This document shows, one piece after another, positions 1 through 8,843 of a stretch of DNA of 64,000 nt. The stretch is taken from the NCBI GenBank assembly GCA_023438065.1, contig JAEXRH010000014.1, forward strand, positions 86,095-150,094, in the 5' to 3' direction. Made by a program: the position numbers and the translations under genes. The notes under the pieces are model-generated. The model ran no database searches. It worked only from the letters and a program-made list of their open reading frames with translations, and had not been told where the DNA came from. Position 1 is the first letter of the stretch. Each line of letters opens with the position of its first letter. This DNA comes from Spirochaetota bacterium (lineage in GTDB: Bacteria; Spirochaetota; Spirochaetia; Treponematales; Treponemataceae).

Positions 1-461
1 CCGGGGCCTGAGTTCGCCATGGAAAGGACGCCGGGACCGTCATGCCTGAGAGAGGGGTCGAATTCGTCGGGGAACCGATAGCCGGGATTTCCCGTCCCGT
101 TCCCCGCGGGATCCCCGCCCTGGATCATGAAATCCTTGATGACGCGATGAAAGGTAAGGCCGTCGTAAAAGGGCTTTCCTTTCGCCGCGTCAAGGGTTCC
201 CTCGGCGAGCCCGACGAAATTGCAGACGGTCATCGGGGTTTTCCTGAAATAGAGCTCGAGGACGATAGTCCCCTTGCTCGTCTCCATGATCGCGTACAGT
301 CCGTCCTTGTCAATCGCGGACACCGTGCTTTTTTCGTCCATCTTTGAATCCCCTCCTGTTCCGGCGGGCGCGCCGCCTATCAATATGGCAGCGGCCGTTG
401 CGCTCCCGACAATCACCAATAAAACCGCCACGATCAGCAGAATTTTCACCTTTTTCGTCAT
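1..461 (-). CDS. Cyclophilin-type peptidyl-prolyl isomerase, 3' end cut by window edge
   Basis: The first 153 codons are present. An N-terminal hydrophobic segment (about residues 6-28) is a signal peptide or membrane anchor, so the enzyme is exported or membrane-tethered. The cyclophilin fold follows: FHRVIKDFMIQGGD carries the family's catalytic Arg and substrate-binding residues, and NFVGLAEG precedes it. The family catalyses cis-trans isomerisation of X-Pro bonds. Its ATG overlaps the glpK stop as ATGA, so translation is probably coupled. The C-terminal part lies outside the window. Confidence 0.93.
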   Translation of the reverse strand, partial: MTKKVKILLIVAVLLVIVGSATAAAILIGGAPAGTGGDSKMDEKSTVSAIDKDGLYAIMETSKGTIVLELYFRKTPMTVCNFVGLAEGTLDAAKGKPFYDGLTFHRVIKDFMIQGGDPAGNGTGNPGYRFPDEFDPSLRHDGPGVLSMANSGP

Positions 462-1954
462 CGTTTAAACTCCCTTGCCGCCTTGACCGCGCTATGCCAT
501 AGATCAAGGCGCTTAGCTCGATCCGATTCGTTCATACCGGGATCAAACCGGCTTTTCGCGCGCCAATTGTTCTCGATTTCCTCAAGCCCGCTCCAGAACC
601 CGCACCGCAAACCGGCCATATACGCCGCGCCAAGGGCGGTAATCTCGGTGATTTCGGGTAACAGAACGGGAATGCCCGAAATATCCGACTGGAATTGCAT
701 GAGAAAACCGTTTGCGGTCGCGCCACCGTCCGCCTTGAGCGCCATTACCGGCGCGCCGCAGTCGGCTCCCATCGCCGCGATGAGGTCCTCCGACTGATAG
801 GCGATGCTCTCGAGGGCCGCGCGCACGATATGGGCACGATTGACCCCGCGGGTCAACCCGACGATAGCCCCGCGGGCATCGGGATCCCAGTAAGGCGCGC
901 CAAAGCCGACGAAGCCCGGTGCGAGATAGGCGCCGCCGGAATCGGGGACCGAACGCGCGACCTCCTCGGACTCCTCGGATGACGCGATAAGGCCCATTTC
1001 GTCGCGTAGCCACTGGATCGCGGCGCCCGCGATGAAGACCGAGCCCTCGAGGGCATACGTCGTCTTCCCGTTCAGCTTCCACGCTACTGTCGTCAGGAGG
1101 TTATGCCTCGACCATACCGGGTTCGTGCCGGTATTGAGAAGCGAAAAACAGCCGGTTCCGTAGGTATTCTTCGCCATCCCGGGTTTGAAACAGGCATGCC
1201 CGAATAAGGCCGCCTGCTGATCCCCGAGGACGCCGGTGACCGGGATAGACCGGCCGAAAATATCGGCATTCGTCTCGCCAAAATCGTCCGAGCTCGAGAG
1301 GATCTTCGGTAAAACCTCTTGAGGAATCCCGAGAACGGAAAGAAGCATCGGGTCCCAGGATCCCTCGTTGATATTATAAAGAAGGGTTCGCGACGCGTTC
1401 GTGACGTCCGTAACGTGCCGTCCGGTCAGTTTCCAGAGGAGCCAGGTATCCACGGTCCCGAAGAGGATCTCTCCGTTTTCCGCGAGGGCCTTCAGTCCCG
1501 GTATCTCCCGGAAAAGCCAGCAGAGCTTCGTTCCCGAGAAATAGGGATCGATCCTCAGGCCCGTTCGGGAACGAATCTCGTCCTCGAGTCCCGATGAGAT
1601 CAGTTCCTCGCAAATCGCGGTCGATCTCCTGCATTGCCACACGATCGCGGGGTATACGGGCTTTCCCGAGTCCTTGTCCCAAACGACGACCGTCTCGCGC
1701 TGGTTCGTGATGCCGATCGAGGCGATCTCGGCGACGTCGACATGCGCGAGGGCTATGGCCTCGCGCGCCACGGAAAGCTGGGTCTCCCATATCTCGTTCG
1801 GGTCATGTTCGACCCATCCCGGTTCGGGATAATGCTGGGTAAAGGGACGTTGGGCGCGGGAAACCATCCGCCCGTCATGATCGAAAAGAATCGCGCGCGA
1901 GGAGGTCGTTCCCTGGTCGAGCGCGAGGATGTATCCTTTATCGGCGCTTTTCAT
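458..1954 (-). CDS. glpK: Glycerol kinase
   Basis: The 498-residue protein has the usual family length. It opens with the FGGY-kinase phosphate loop ALDQGTTSSRAILFD and carries GDQQAALFG, YGTGCF and the C-terminal ADGGATANGFLMQF motif. It phosphorylates glycerol to glycerol 3-phosphate with ATP in the cytoplasm. No glpF, glpD or glp regulator is nearby. Instead it sits at the end of the rpmH-yidC-khpB operon, its start overlapping the preceding unknown gene by 17 bases and its stop overlapping the cyclophilin start. That context suggests it is expressed with the translation and membrane-insertion genes, or from an internal promoter I did not identify. Confidence 0.96.
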   Translation of the reverse strand: MKSADKGYILALDQGTTSSRAILFDHDGRMVSRAQRPFTQHYPEPGWVEHDPNEIWETQLSVAREAIALAHVDVAEIASIGITNQRETVVVWDKDSGKPVYPAIVWQCRRSTAICEELISSGLEDEIRSRTGLRIDPYFSGTKLCWLFREIPGLKALAENGEILFGTVDTWLLWKLTGRHVTDVTNASRTLLYNINEGSWDPMLLSVLGIPQEVLPKILSSSDDFGETNADIFGRSIPVTGVLGDQQAALFGHACFKPGMAKNTYGTGCFSLLNTGTNPVWSRHNLLTTVAWKLNGKTTYALEGSVFIAGAAIQWLRDEMGLIASSEESEEVARSVPDSGGAYLAPGFVGFGAPYWDPDARGAIVGLTRGVNRAHIVRAALESIAYQSEDLIAAMGADCGAPVMALKADGGATANGFLMQFQSDISGIPVLLPEITEITALGAAYMAGLRCGFWSGLEEIENNWRAKSRFDPGMNESDRAKRLDLWHSAVKAAREFKR

Positions 1955-2729
1955 ATTCCCCGATAAACCACTGATAGATCGCCTCGGCGCGCGTCGTGAA
2001 AGACGCGTTCAGTCGCTCGTCGATTGCCGGTATCGCCGGGATGTCCGCCCTCGTCAGGCCGTAAACGAGCAAGCAGTCGCCCATATCGAGGACGATCAGA
2101 GATACGCGAAGCCGTTCGGGATTGATCCCCTTTATCACCTTGTAGCTGAGGGTTTCGAGGTTCTCGGAAAGAAAGGCGACGGAATCCTGGTTTTGCAGAT
2201 AGGAATACCGATATACGTACTCCCCGAAGGTAAGGTCTTTTTGCAGCGCGTACACGGAAACCCCGGCCGCCGAGCCCTCGGTCCGGTCCGGGAGCCTTTT
2301 TCGCGTTTTGGGATCGTCGATCGTGTAGGATTTCTCGTAGAGGGTCCGCATCCGCTTTCTGCTCGTCGAGTAGTACTCGATCCCCTCGAGGGTCGAGAGA
2401 CTCCGAAGGATCGCGGACACGCGCGGTACGTCGTCTCCCGGAGCGGTCTCGGCGCCGGCCTTCTTCCGATAGAGAAAGAGGGACTCGACGAAGAACGAGG
2501 GATCCTTTCCCGACCAAAAGCTCAAGGCGTCGCGGGATAGCGGAATGGAAGGAGCGAGCGTCGGTACGACGCCCTTCTCCCGATACGAGTTTTTCTGCGC
2601 CTTGCCCTTTTCGACGAGCTCGCTCACCGTCCGTTCTGGGAGCAACGCGCGAAGCCGGTTGGAAAGGTCATCAGCCGCCATGAATCCCGCGAGGGTAAGG
2701 CAAAGAAGCGCGAAAAAGACTCGTTTCAT
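1938..2729 (-). CDS. Exported protein of unknown function
   Basis: 263 residues with a clear signal peptide (MKR, then hydrophobic residues 4-18, likely cleavage after GFMAA). The mature part is mixed alpha/beta with no recognisable enzyme motif. It may belong to the DUF6675 family that I associate with Treponema, but I cannot confirm this. The gene begins directly after the khpB stop and overlaps glpK by 17 bases, so it is almost certainly co-transcribed with both. Localisation is inferred as periplasmic or outer-surface. Function unknown. Confidence 0.8.
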   Translation of the reverse strand: MKRVFFALLCLTLAGFMAADDLSNRLRALLPERTVSELVEKGKAQKNSYREKGVVPTLAPSIPLSRDALSFWSGKDPSFFVESLFLYRKKAGAETAPGDDVPRVSAILRSLSTLEGIEYYSTSRKRMRTLYEKSYTIDDPKTRKRLPDRTEGSAAGVSVYALQKDLTFGEYVYRYSYLQNQDSVAFLSENLETLSYKVIKGINPERLRVSLIVLDMGDCLLVYGLTRADIPAIPAIDERLNASFTTRAEAIYQWFIGEYEKRR

Positions 2730-3452
2730 TTATCTACCCTTGTAGAAAACCCGAACCTGCTTGTAGAGGCCTTCGCCTTCGCTTTTCGTGTCGACGTCGC
2801 CGATATCGTTGAGCGTCGTGTGGATCAGCCTGCGCTCGAAGGGATTCATCGGCTCGAGAAGCATCGAACCCTTCGTCGTCCTGACCCGGTCGGCGGTAGT
2901 GTAGGCGAGGCGCACGAGGGACTCCTCGCGCCTGATCCGGTAGTTCTCCGAGTCAAGAATAACACGGGTGTCCTCGCGTCCGATACGCCCGGCGTACACG
3001 TTCGCGAGAAGCTGGAGGGCGTCGAGATTCTTGCCCTTCCGCCCGATGAGGATCGAGGAACTGCGCGAGTTGAGCCTGAGTCCGATCTTCTTTTCCTCGC
3101 GGGACATCACCTCCACGGTGACGTCGTATCCCATCTTCCTGACCATCGACGCGACGAAGTCTATCATCGACTTCTCGAACTCGTCCTTCGGCAGGGGATC
3201 CTGGAAGAGACTCTTCCCTTTCGGGACGGATCCGTCGAACTCGGGATCGATATGCTCGGTTTTTCCCGAAGGCCGGCTGACCTTCTGGTCCGTATGGACG
3301 CAGATGCGCACGAAGCCTTTTTTGAAGATGCTGTTTTTCTGGGCCTCGACGATCTCGACGTCGAACTGGTCCTTCTCGAGGCCCAACTCGGCGGCGGCAA
3401 GCTCAATGGCTTCCTTTTCGGTCTTTGCCTCAAATTCGTATGTCATATGCAC
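2730..3452 (-). CDS. khpB: KhpB/Jag RNA-binding protein
   Basis: 240 residues with the three-domain Jag arrangement: Jag-N (about residues 3-52, EFEAKTEKEAIELAAAELG), a KH domain with the GRKGKNLDALQLL loop (about 137-149), and a C-terminal R3H domain with the MNPFERRLIHTTL signature (about 202-214). Jag/KhpB binds RNA in the cytoplasm and in Gram-positives acts with KhpA in cell elongation control. It lies downstream of yidC as in many bacteria, with an 18-base gap. The start could be either Met1 or Met3 (MHMTY); the sequence does not decide. Confidence 0.92.
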   Translation of the reverse strand: MHMTYEFEAKTEKEAIELAAAELGLEKDQFDVEIVEAQKNSIFKKGFVRICVHTDQKVSRPSGKTEHIDPEFDGSVPKGKSLFQDPLPKDEFEKSMIDFVASMVRKMGYDVTVEVMSREEKKIGLRLNSRSSSILIGRKGKNLDALQLLANVYAGRIGREDTRVILDSENYRIRREESLVRLAYTTADRVRTTKGSMLLEPMNPFERRLIHTTLNDIGDVDTKSEGEGLYKQVRVFYKGR

Positions 3453-3470
3453 GCTCCTGGCGAAATAATG

Positions 3471-5267
3471 TTACTTCTTGACGAGCTTCAGGCCGGCTTC
3501 CTTCTTCGCGTGCATCATCCGGTTGATGATGAGCTGCTGCGCGAGGGTCAGTACGTTCGAGAACGTCCAGTACAGGAGAAGACCCGCGGGCGCATTGTAA
3601 AATATGAAGAAGAAGAAAATCGGCATTCCGTAGATCATGATCTTCATCGACGCGTTCTGCTGGGCCGAGGTCGGTGTCTGGGTGACCTTGCCGAACAGCA
3701 GCTGCGAGACGAGATAAATTATCGGGAGAAGCCTGAGATCGGTCCAATTGAGGACCGGAAGGACGAACGGGAACGCGAGCACGCTGTCGCCGGCCGAAAG
3801 GTCGGGAATCCATCCGGGGATGAACAGGGCGCCGCGGAACTCGAAATAGTTGTTGAAAAGGTTGTACATCGCGAAGAGAAGCGGGAACTGGATCAAAAGC
3901 GGCAAGCAGCCCGACATCGGGTTATAGCCGGCCGTCTTGTAGAATTTCGCCATCTCCTCGTTCATCTTCTGGGGATTGTTGCGATACTTCTCCTGGATCT
4001 CCTGGATCTTCGGCTGGAACTCCTGCATCTTGAGCGTGGCCTCGGAGCTCTTTTTCGTGAGCGGAAAAAGGATGAGCCGGGTGAGAACCGTCAGGAGGAT
4101 GATGGAAACGCCCCAGTTGGGGATCAGCATGAAGAAGAATTCCATGAGCACCTTGAGAAGAACCTCAAGGGGCGCGAGTATCCCGCTCGAGTCGACGATC
4201 GAATCGAGCTTCGCGTCGGCGAGCTTGTAGGGGTTGTTCATCGCGACGTTATAGCGGCTCAAGTACTTGTCGGTTCGCGGGCCGACGTAGAACTTCCAGG
4301 TGTCGGTATTGCGGTTCGCCGAAACAGGCGCGCGTGAAAGGAAAATCTGGTCGACGATCGCGTCCTGCTCGGGGCTGACGGCCGAGTATTCGAGCGCGGA
4401 AAGGGGGCTTTCGGGGAGGGCGATCAGGGAGAAATACTTCCCGGTCACGCCGGCCCACGAGGCCTTGGCCGAGTCGCTCTTCCGCTGTCCCTGATTGACG
4501 GAGACGATCTTCTTCTTGCCGTCGACCACGCGATAGTACTTGCGGAACTCGTACTGATCGTTCTTTCCCTTCCAGGTCGGTCCGATCTGGGGGGATGTCC
4601 TGATCGTATACGCGGACTGCCCGACCGCGAGTCCCTTGAAGGAGGAGTCGCCGTCTATCGTGACCTTGAGCTCGAACATGTAATCGTCGGGACGGAAGGT
4701 GTACTGCTTGGCGAGGGTAAAGGTTCCGATGGTACCGTCGGCGTTTTTAACCGAAAAGACGCGGAAAAACCCGATCTCGGTCTCGCTGATTCGCCGGACG
4801 TTGAAGGTCTCGTCAATCGGCGCGTTTTGCGCGTCGCCGAAGGCGATCGAGAAGGCCCGGTTCGCCTTGGTCACGTTGTCGGCCATCTCGACGTAATCTT
4901 CTTTCGTTGAATGCTGCTTGAGCTTGAAGGAAACGATATCGCCGCCGCGATTGGTGAACTCGACGTGGACGAGCGGGGTTTCTATCACGTCGGTTTGCTC
5001 GGGGATCTCCGCGGTCTGGAGCGCTTCTCCGGCTGAAATCGCGGGAGAACCCGCGGCTCCCGCGGAGGATACGGGTTCATTCTGCGCGACGACGGCGTTC
5101 GCGTCCCCGCTTGCGGGAGAGACGGTCTCGTTCGCCTGAACGGGTTTTTCGGCGACCGGGGCAGCGGGAGCCGCCGGGAAGAATTTCGTTTGAACCGTCA
5201 CGCCCGCGACGATGATAAGCGTGGAAAACACGATAGCGTAAACAACGTTTCTGTTCATTCCGTTCAT
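3471..5267 (-). CDS. yidC: Membrane protein insertase YidC
   Basis: 598 residues, full-length Gram-negative type. There is an N-terminal membrane segment (about 6-26), a low-complexity Ala/Val/Pro/Glu linker (28-85), the periplasmic P1 beta-sandwich domain (about 90-340) and the C-terminal five-helix insertase core, which includes TKKSSEATLKMQEFQPK and GCLPLLIQFPLLFAMY. It inserts and folds inner-membrane proteins alone or with SecYEG. yidD, rnpA and rpmH precede it in the conserved origin order, with an 11-base gap from yidD. The Shine-Dalgarno sequence GAAAGGAGC stands before the ATG. Confidence 0.97.
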   Translation of the reverse strand: MNGMNRNVVYAIVFSTLIIVAGVTVQTKFFPAAPAAPVAEKPVQANETVSPASGDANAVVAQNEPVSSAGAAGSPAISAGEALQTAEIPEQTDVIETPLVHVEFTNRGGDIVSFKLKQHSTKEDYVEMADNVTKANRAFSIAFGDAQNAPIDETFNVRRISETEIGFFRVFSVKNADGTIGTFTLAKQYTFRPDDYMFELKVTIDGDSSFKGLAVGQSAYTIRTSPQIGPTWKGKNDQYEFRKYYRVVDGKKKIVSVNQGQRKSDSAKASWAGVTGKYFSLIALPESPLSALEYSAVSPEQDAIVDQIFLSRAPVSANRNTDTWKFYVGPRTDKYLSRYNVAMNNPYKLADAKLDSIVDSSGILAPLEVLLKVLMEFFFMLIPNWGVSIILLTVLTRLILFPLTKKSSEATLKMQEFQPKIQEIQEKYRNNPQKMNEEMAKFYKTAGYNPMSGCLPLLIQFPLLFAMYNLFNNYFEFRGALFIPGWIPDLSAGDSVLAFPFVLPVLNWTDLRLLPIIYLVSQLLFGKVTQTPTSAQQNASMKIMIYGMPIFFFFIFYNAPAGLLLYWTFSNVLTLAQQLIINRMMHAKKEAGLKLVKK

Positions 5268-5278
5268 GCTCCTTTCAG

Positions 5279-5500
5279 CTAGGGAACTGGATCATACCCG
5301 CCTTCGCGGAATGGATGACAGCGCAGGATACGCTTGACGGCAAGAACAAAGCCCTTCATCGGGCCGTATTTCATGATCGCCTCGTACGCGTACGCGGAGC
5401 ATGTCGGATAATACCTGCAAGCTGACGGCAATAGGGGGGAGATGAATCGTTGATATACGCGGATAACCCCGCATAAAAAGTACTGAAACAGCCTAGCCAT
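5279..5500 (-). CDS. yidD: Membrane protein insertion efficiency factor YidD
   Basis: 73 residues starting at MARLFQYF. The signature cysteine block ACRYYPTCSAYAYEA and the C-terminal HPFREGGYDPVP are diagnostic. YidD is a small membrane-associated protein that helps YidC-dependent insertion. This ATG overlaps the end of rnpA by eight bases (ATGGCTAG), the usual coupled arrangement. A longer reading starting at 5563 would extend 63 bases into rnpA and adds residues not seen in the family, so I prefer the internal start. Confidence 0.93.
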   Translation of the reverse strand: MARLFQYFLCGVIRVYQRFISPLLPSACRYYPTCSAYAYEAIMKYGPMKGFVLAVKRILRCHPFREGGYDPVP

Positions 5501-5849
5501 CCGTCCGCGCCCAAATACCGGCTTTCCGAAAAAGCGTTTCCAGCTGCCACTCGCGAGTGGCATAAACGTCTTTACCGGGAAAAACCAGAACCGTCAAATC
5601 AAACCCGCAGGCAAGATACCGCTTTACAAGGCGATACGCTTCGCGGCTCAATCGTCGGGAATGATTTCGTTCAACGGCAGTACCGAACCCGCGCGGAAAA
5701 GTAAAAACGACCCTGTTCCGCTCCATCCCGTTAGCCAGGACAAATAGTTTTGCCCCGTCGCAGCTGTATTTTTTTCCCTTCCGGAAAACAGTTTGGATTG
5801 CGGCGGAACCCTTCAGGCGTTCCGCTTTCTTAAACCCTGAGCGTTTCAC
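5493..5849 (-). CDS. rnpA: Ribonuclease P protein component
   Basis: 118 residues, normal family length. The RNR-type motif reads ERNHSRRLSREAYR (about residues 60-73), with a His-Ser where most bacteria have Arg-Ile/Val; the flanking basic residues are kept. RnpA binds the catalytic RNA and trims the 5' leader of tRNA precursors. The gene follows rpmH by 17 bases and overlaps yidD, so the three are one transcript. The RNase P RNA gene is not in the window. Confidence 0.95.
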   Translation of the reverse strand: MKRSGFKKAERLKGSAAIQTVFRKGKKYSCDGAKLFVLANGMERNRVVFTFPRGFGTAVERNHSRRLSREAYRLVKRYLACGFDLTVLVFPGKDVYATREWQLETLFRKAGIWARTDG

Positions 5850-5866
5850 GGCTCACTGGCGAAAAA

Positions 5867-6022
5867 TCAATAGGGCTTCTTCTCGTCGGAAATGGTGAGC
5901 TTATAGCGCCCCTTCGCTCTCCGGCGCTTCAGAACGAGGCGGCCGCCGCGGGTAGCCATGCGGGCGCGAAATCCGAATTTGCGGGTACGTTTAGTCTTGC
6001 TGGGCTGATAGGTCCGTTTCAT
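5867..6022 (-). CDS. rpmH: 50S ribosomal protein L34
   Basis: 51 residues: MKRTYQPSKTKRTRKFGFRA at the start, then RMATRGGRLVLKRRRAKGR, an essentially canonical L34 with a few extra C-terminal residues (KLTISDEKKPY). The Shine-Dalgarno sequence AAAGGAG lies about ten bases before the ATG. It is the first gene of the rpmH-rnpA-yidD-yidC-khpB operon. Confidence 0.98.
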   Translation of the reverse strand: MKRTYQPSKTKRTRKFGFRARMATRGGRLVLKRRRAKGRYKLTISDEKKPY

Positions 6023-6116
6023 GGATCTGTGACTCCTTTATTTGTAAGAACCTTAGCCCTTGCTTTGCAAAAGACCGGTTCAAATGGTAAGGTTTTCCTG
6101 ATACAACAGGCAACGC

Positions 6117-6145
6117 AGTATACCTGTATCGATACTCAAGGTCAA
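6117..6145 (-). promoter_or_regulatory. Predicted sigma-70 promoter of the rpmH operon
   Basis: On the minus strand TTGACC (6145-6140), a 17-base spacer and TATACT (6122-6117) make a strong housekeeping promoter. The predicted start near 6110 leaves a leader of almost 90 bases before rpmH. The -35 element overlaps the last codons of the DUF721 gene, so no terminator separates the recF and rpmH units. Confidence 0.75.
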
Positions 6146-6624
6146 GCGTCGCCGTTTTCGCTTTCGTCCCTTTTCCCTTTCCTGATGCTTTCCTTGAGCC
6201 GGGAAAGGACGTCCTTGAGCGGATCGTCCAGCCGCTCGTCCACCGGTACGTCCGGATGGGCCTCTTCCTGAGCCCGGGAAAGACCTTCCCCGACGGGCGT
6301 CGTCGGGCGCGAGTAGGTGACCTCGCGTTCGGCGACGACGCGAATGACGAGCGCCTTGATCCCGAGGTCGGGATAGCCCCGGGAAAGGGCGGAAAGGACT
6401 GCCGCCTTGCGGAAGTGAATCTGCTGGCTCCATCCCGGGTGATCGACCTCGACGATGACCGCCCCGCGATCGACGTCCACCACCCGGGAATGGGCGGCTA
6501 TCTTCTCGCCGACAAGGTCCCTCCAGCTTCGGGAAAACGCGTTCGCCTTTTCCATGTTGGCCGGGTCAAACCCGTTGAAGAGCGCGGTTATGACGTCCGA
6601 TGCCTTGCGAAATTCCTTACTCAC
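6142..6624 (-). CDS. DUF721 protein, DciA-like helicase loader candidate
   Basis: 160 residues. The N-terminal half (about 1-95) matches DUF721: a Trp-containing W..LVGEKIAAHS segment and IVEVDHPGWSQQIHFRK are typical. The C-terminal half is charged and probably disordered. DciA, the best-studied DUF721 protein, helps load the replicative helicase DnaB in bacteria lacking DnaC or DnaI. The position next to recF, dnaN and dnaA fits that role, but function here is inferred. Its ATG overlaps the recF stop region by eight bases. Confidence 0.85.
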   Translation of the reverse strand: MSKEFRKASDVITALFNGFDPANMEKANAFSRSWRDLVGEKIAAHSRVVDVDRGAVIVEVDHPGWSQQIHFRKAAVLSALSRGYPDLGIKALVIRVVAEREVTYSRPTTPVGEGLSRAQEEAHPDVPVDERLDDPLKDVLSRLKESIRKGKRDESENGDA

Positions 6625-7690
6625 TCCACTGACCCCCGCTCACGTGATACACCCGTGTCGTGGTGCGTTTATACCGTTCGTACGGCTCGCCGGGCAAAAA
6701 AGTGCAAAAAAGCTGGTCATATTCCGGAAGCAGGGCGGTAAAACGCTGCCGTTTGTCGGGATCGAGCTCGAGCAGCACGTCATCCATGAGCAGAACGGGC
6801 TTTCGCCCGGTCACGTCGGTGTAAAATGCCGCCTGCGCCGTTCTCAGTAAAAGCGAAAGGAGGCGCCGCTGACCGGTCGACGCCGTCGGCACGAAGAGCT
6901 TTTTGTTCCTCACGAACCTCACGCGGTCCCGGTGCGGCCCGGACATGGTCGTGCACATCGAGACGTCAAAATCGCGTCTCTCGATCAGTCGCGCCATTAT
7001 CCGCTCAACCGAGCTTTCCTTCCATGACGGGGAATAATCGATCGTCACCCCGTCTATCCCGCTCACCTCTTCGTAGAGGCGCGCGAAGACCCGGTTAAAG
7101 TCCCTGATCGTCGATTCCCGGCGCTGGACTATGCTCAACCCGCACTCCGCGAGCTGAATATCGAGCGCGTCGAGGACGGAAAGACTTTTTTCCCGCAACA
7201 CCGCGTTTCTTGACTTGAGGACCTTTTTATACGCGCGATTGAGGTCGATGAAGGAGCTGTCATACATCGAAAGGGACTGATCGAGAAAAAACCGCTTGCG
7301 TTCGGGCGTGCCCGACGCGAAATCGAGATCGTCATGGCTGAAAAGCACGCACGGGATGGTATCGACCAACTCCTTTCTATCCGAAATGTGCTTCGCATTC
7401 TTCTCTATGCGCTTTCGTCCGTCCCGAAAGGTGATCGATATGCCGTTCGTCCGTTCGTTTTGATCCCGGAAAGAGGATCGCACGCTGTATTCCGCTGAAC
7501 CCTCCCGCGCGATCTCGGCGTCGTTTCTCGTGCGAAAAGAGGAGCCGTACGCGGACATATAGAGACTTTCGAGGATGTTGCTTTTCCCCTGACCGTTCTC
7601 GCCGACGAAATAGACCTCCCGCGAGAGGAGGTCCATGGTTCCGTCGGCGATATTTCGAAACGAGGCGAAGGAAACGGATAAAAACGGCAC
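6617..7690 (-). CDS. recF: DNA replication and repair protein RecF
   Basis: 357 residues, usual length. The Walker A loop GENGQGKSN is at residues 30-38, the ABC-type signature STGQRRLLSLLLR lies in the last third, and the Walker B MDDVLLELD follows. RecF is an SMC-like ATPase that, with RecO and RecR, loads RecA on gapped DNA. It is 16 bases downstream of dnaN and overlaps the DUF721 gene, the standard dnaN-recF order. Confidence 0.96.
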   Translation of the reverse strand: MPFLSVSFASFRNIADGTMDLLSREVYFVGENGQGKSNILESLYMSAYGSSFRTRNDAEIAREGSAEYSVRSSFRDQNERTNGISITFRDGRKRIEKNAKHISDRKELVDTIPCVLFSHDDLDFASGTPERKRFFLDQSLSMYDSSFIDLNRAYKKVLKSRNAVLREKSLSVLDALDIQLAECGLSIVQRRESTIRDFNRVFARLYEEVSGIDGVTIDYSPSWKESSVERIMARLIERRDFDVSMCTTMSGPHRDRVRFVRNKKLFVPTASTGQRRLLSLLLRTAQAAFYTDVTGRKPVLLMDDVLLELDPDKRQRFTALLPEYDQLFCTFLPGEPYERYKRTTTRVYHVSGGQWSE

Positions 7691-7706
7691 GGCGCGGCTT
7701 TGTTTT

Positions 7707-8810
7707 TTACTCCATCTGCATCGGCATGACGATGTGGAAGAAATCCTTCGCGGGTTCGGCGTTGATAGTGATCGCCTTCATCGGCTCGGTAAAGTCGATT
7801 TTCACCCGTTCGGTGCCGATTACCTTGACCGGCTCCTCGAGATAGAGGTAGTTGAGCGCGATGGTTATCTCGTCTCCGTCGAATTTGCACGGGATCTCTT
7901 CCTTGGCGGTACCGATCTCCGTTTCCTGCGAACTGATCGTCAGGGTTCCCGACGCGACGGTCATGTAAATTCTCCGGGATTTCTGTTCGACGAGGAGGGC
8001 GACGCGCTTGAGCGCCTCGAGAAGCTCCTTGGTATCGACCTCGAAGGAAAAGGACTGTGACGCGGGAATGACGCGGGAATAGTTGGGGAACTGTCCCTCG
8101 ATGAGTACCGACGAGAACTCGTAGTTCCCGAACCGGAAATACACGTTTTTCTCGCCGACGCCGATGGAAAGGGGTCCCTCGTCGGTCGCGCGCCGATTGA
8201 TGATCGTGAGGATCTTCGGCGGAACGATGATTCCCTTGAAGTCCGGAATGGATATCCCGAATTCCTTGCCGATGAACGCGAGCCGCCTTCCGTCGGTGGC
8301 GATGAGCTGAAGTTTGTCGTCCTTCTTCTCCATGAACACGCCGTTCATGAAGTACCGGGTTTCGTCGTCGGATACGGAGAATACGGTCTGGTTGACCATC
8401 TCCTTGAACTCCTTCACGGGAACGTCGAAAAAAGAGACGTTCGAGGGAACGCTGAATTCGGGAAACTTGTCGCTCGTGATGCTCTTGAGCTGGAATCGCG
8501 CCTTTCGCGTGGAAGGCCTGATGGTGATCTTTATGTCGTTTTGCTCGAACTCGATCTCTCCCTGCGGAAGCGAGGAGATGATGCTCATGAACTTGTCGCA
8601 AAAAACGGTCGTCGATCCCGGTTCCTGGATATCGACCGGGATTTTCGTCTCGAAGTTAACCTTTATGTCGGTAGCGCGGATAAGGAGCGTTCCGTTATGG
8701 GCGTCGAGAAGGACGTTGGAAAGAATGGATATCGCGTTTTTGGTGGCGATGATCTCCTGGGCTATAGCGATTTCCTTAAGGAGAGCGTCTCTGTCAAAGG
8801 TAAACTTCAT
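7707..8810 (-). CDS. dnaN: DNA polymerase III beta subunit (sliding clamp)
   Basis: 367 residues, full-length clamp starting MKFTFDRDALLKEIA and ending VMPMQME. Three repeated clamp domains of about 120 residues are expected; the conserved ATDGRRLA lies near residue 175. The ring holds polymerase III and other partners on DNA. The Shine-Dalgarno sequence GGAGG precedes the ATG by five to six bases. A likely promoter (TTGCAC-N18-TACTAT) sits inside the origin unwinding element upstream. Confidence 0.98.
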   Translation of the reverse strand: MKFTFDRDALLKEIAIAQEIIATKNAISILSNVLLDAHNGTLLIRATDIKVNFETKIPVDIQEPGSTTVFCDKFMSIISSLPQGEIEFEQNDIKITIRPSTRKARFQLKSITSDKFPEFSVPSNVSFFDVPVKEFKEMVNQTVFSVSDDETRYFMNGVFMEKKDDKLQLIATDGRRLAFIGKEFGISIPDFKGIIVPPKILTIINRRATDEGPLSIGVGEKNVYFRFGNYEFSSVLIEGQFPNYSRVIPASQSFSFEVDTKELLEALKRVALLVEQKSRRIYMTVASGTLTISSQETEIGTAKEEIPCKFDGDEITIALNYLYLEEPVKVIGTERVKIDFTEPMKAITINAEPAKDFFHIVMPMQME

Positions 8811-8843
8811 ATATCCTCCGTTCGCTTGTTCTCTATATTTCTA

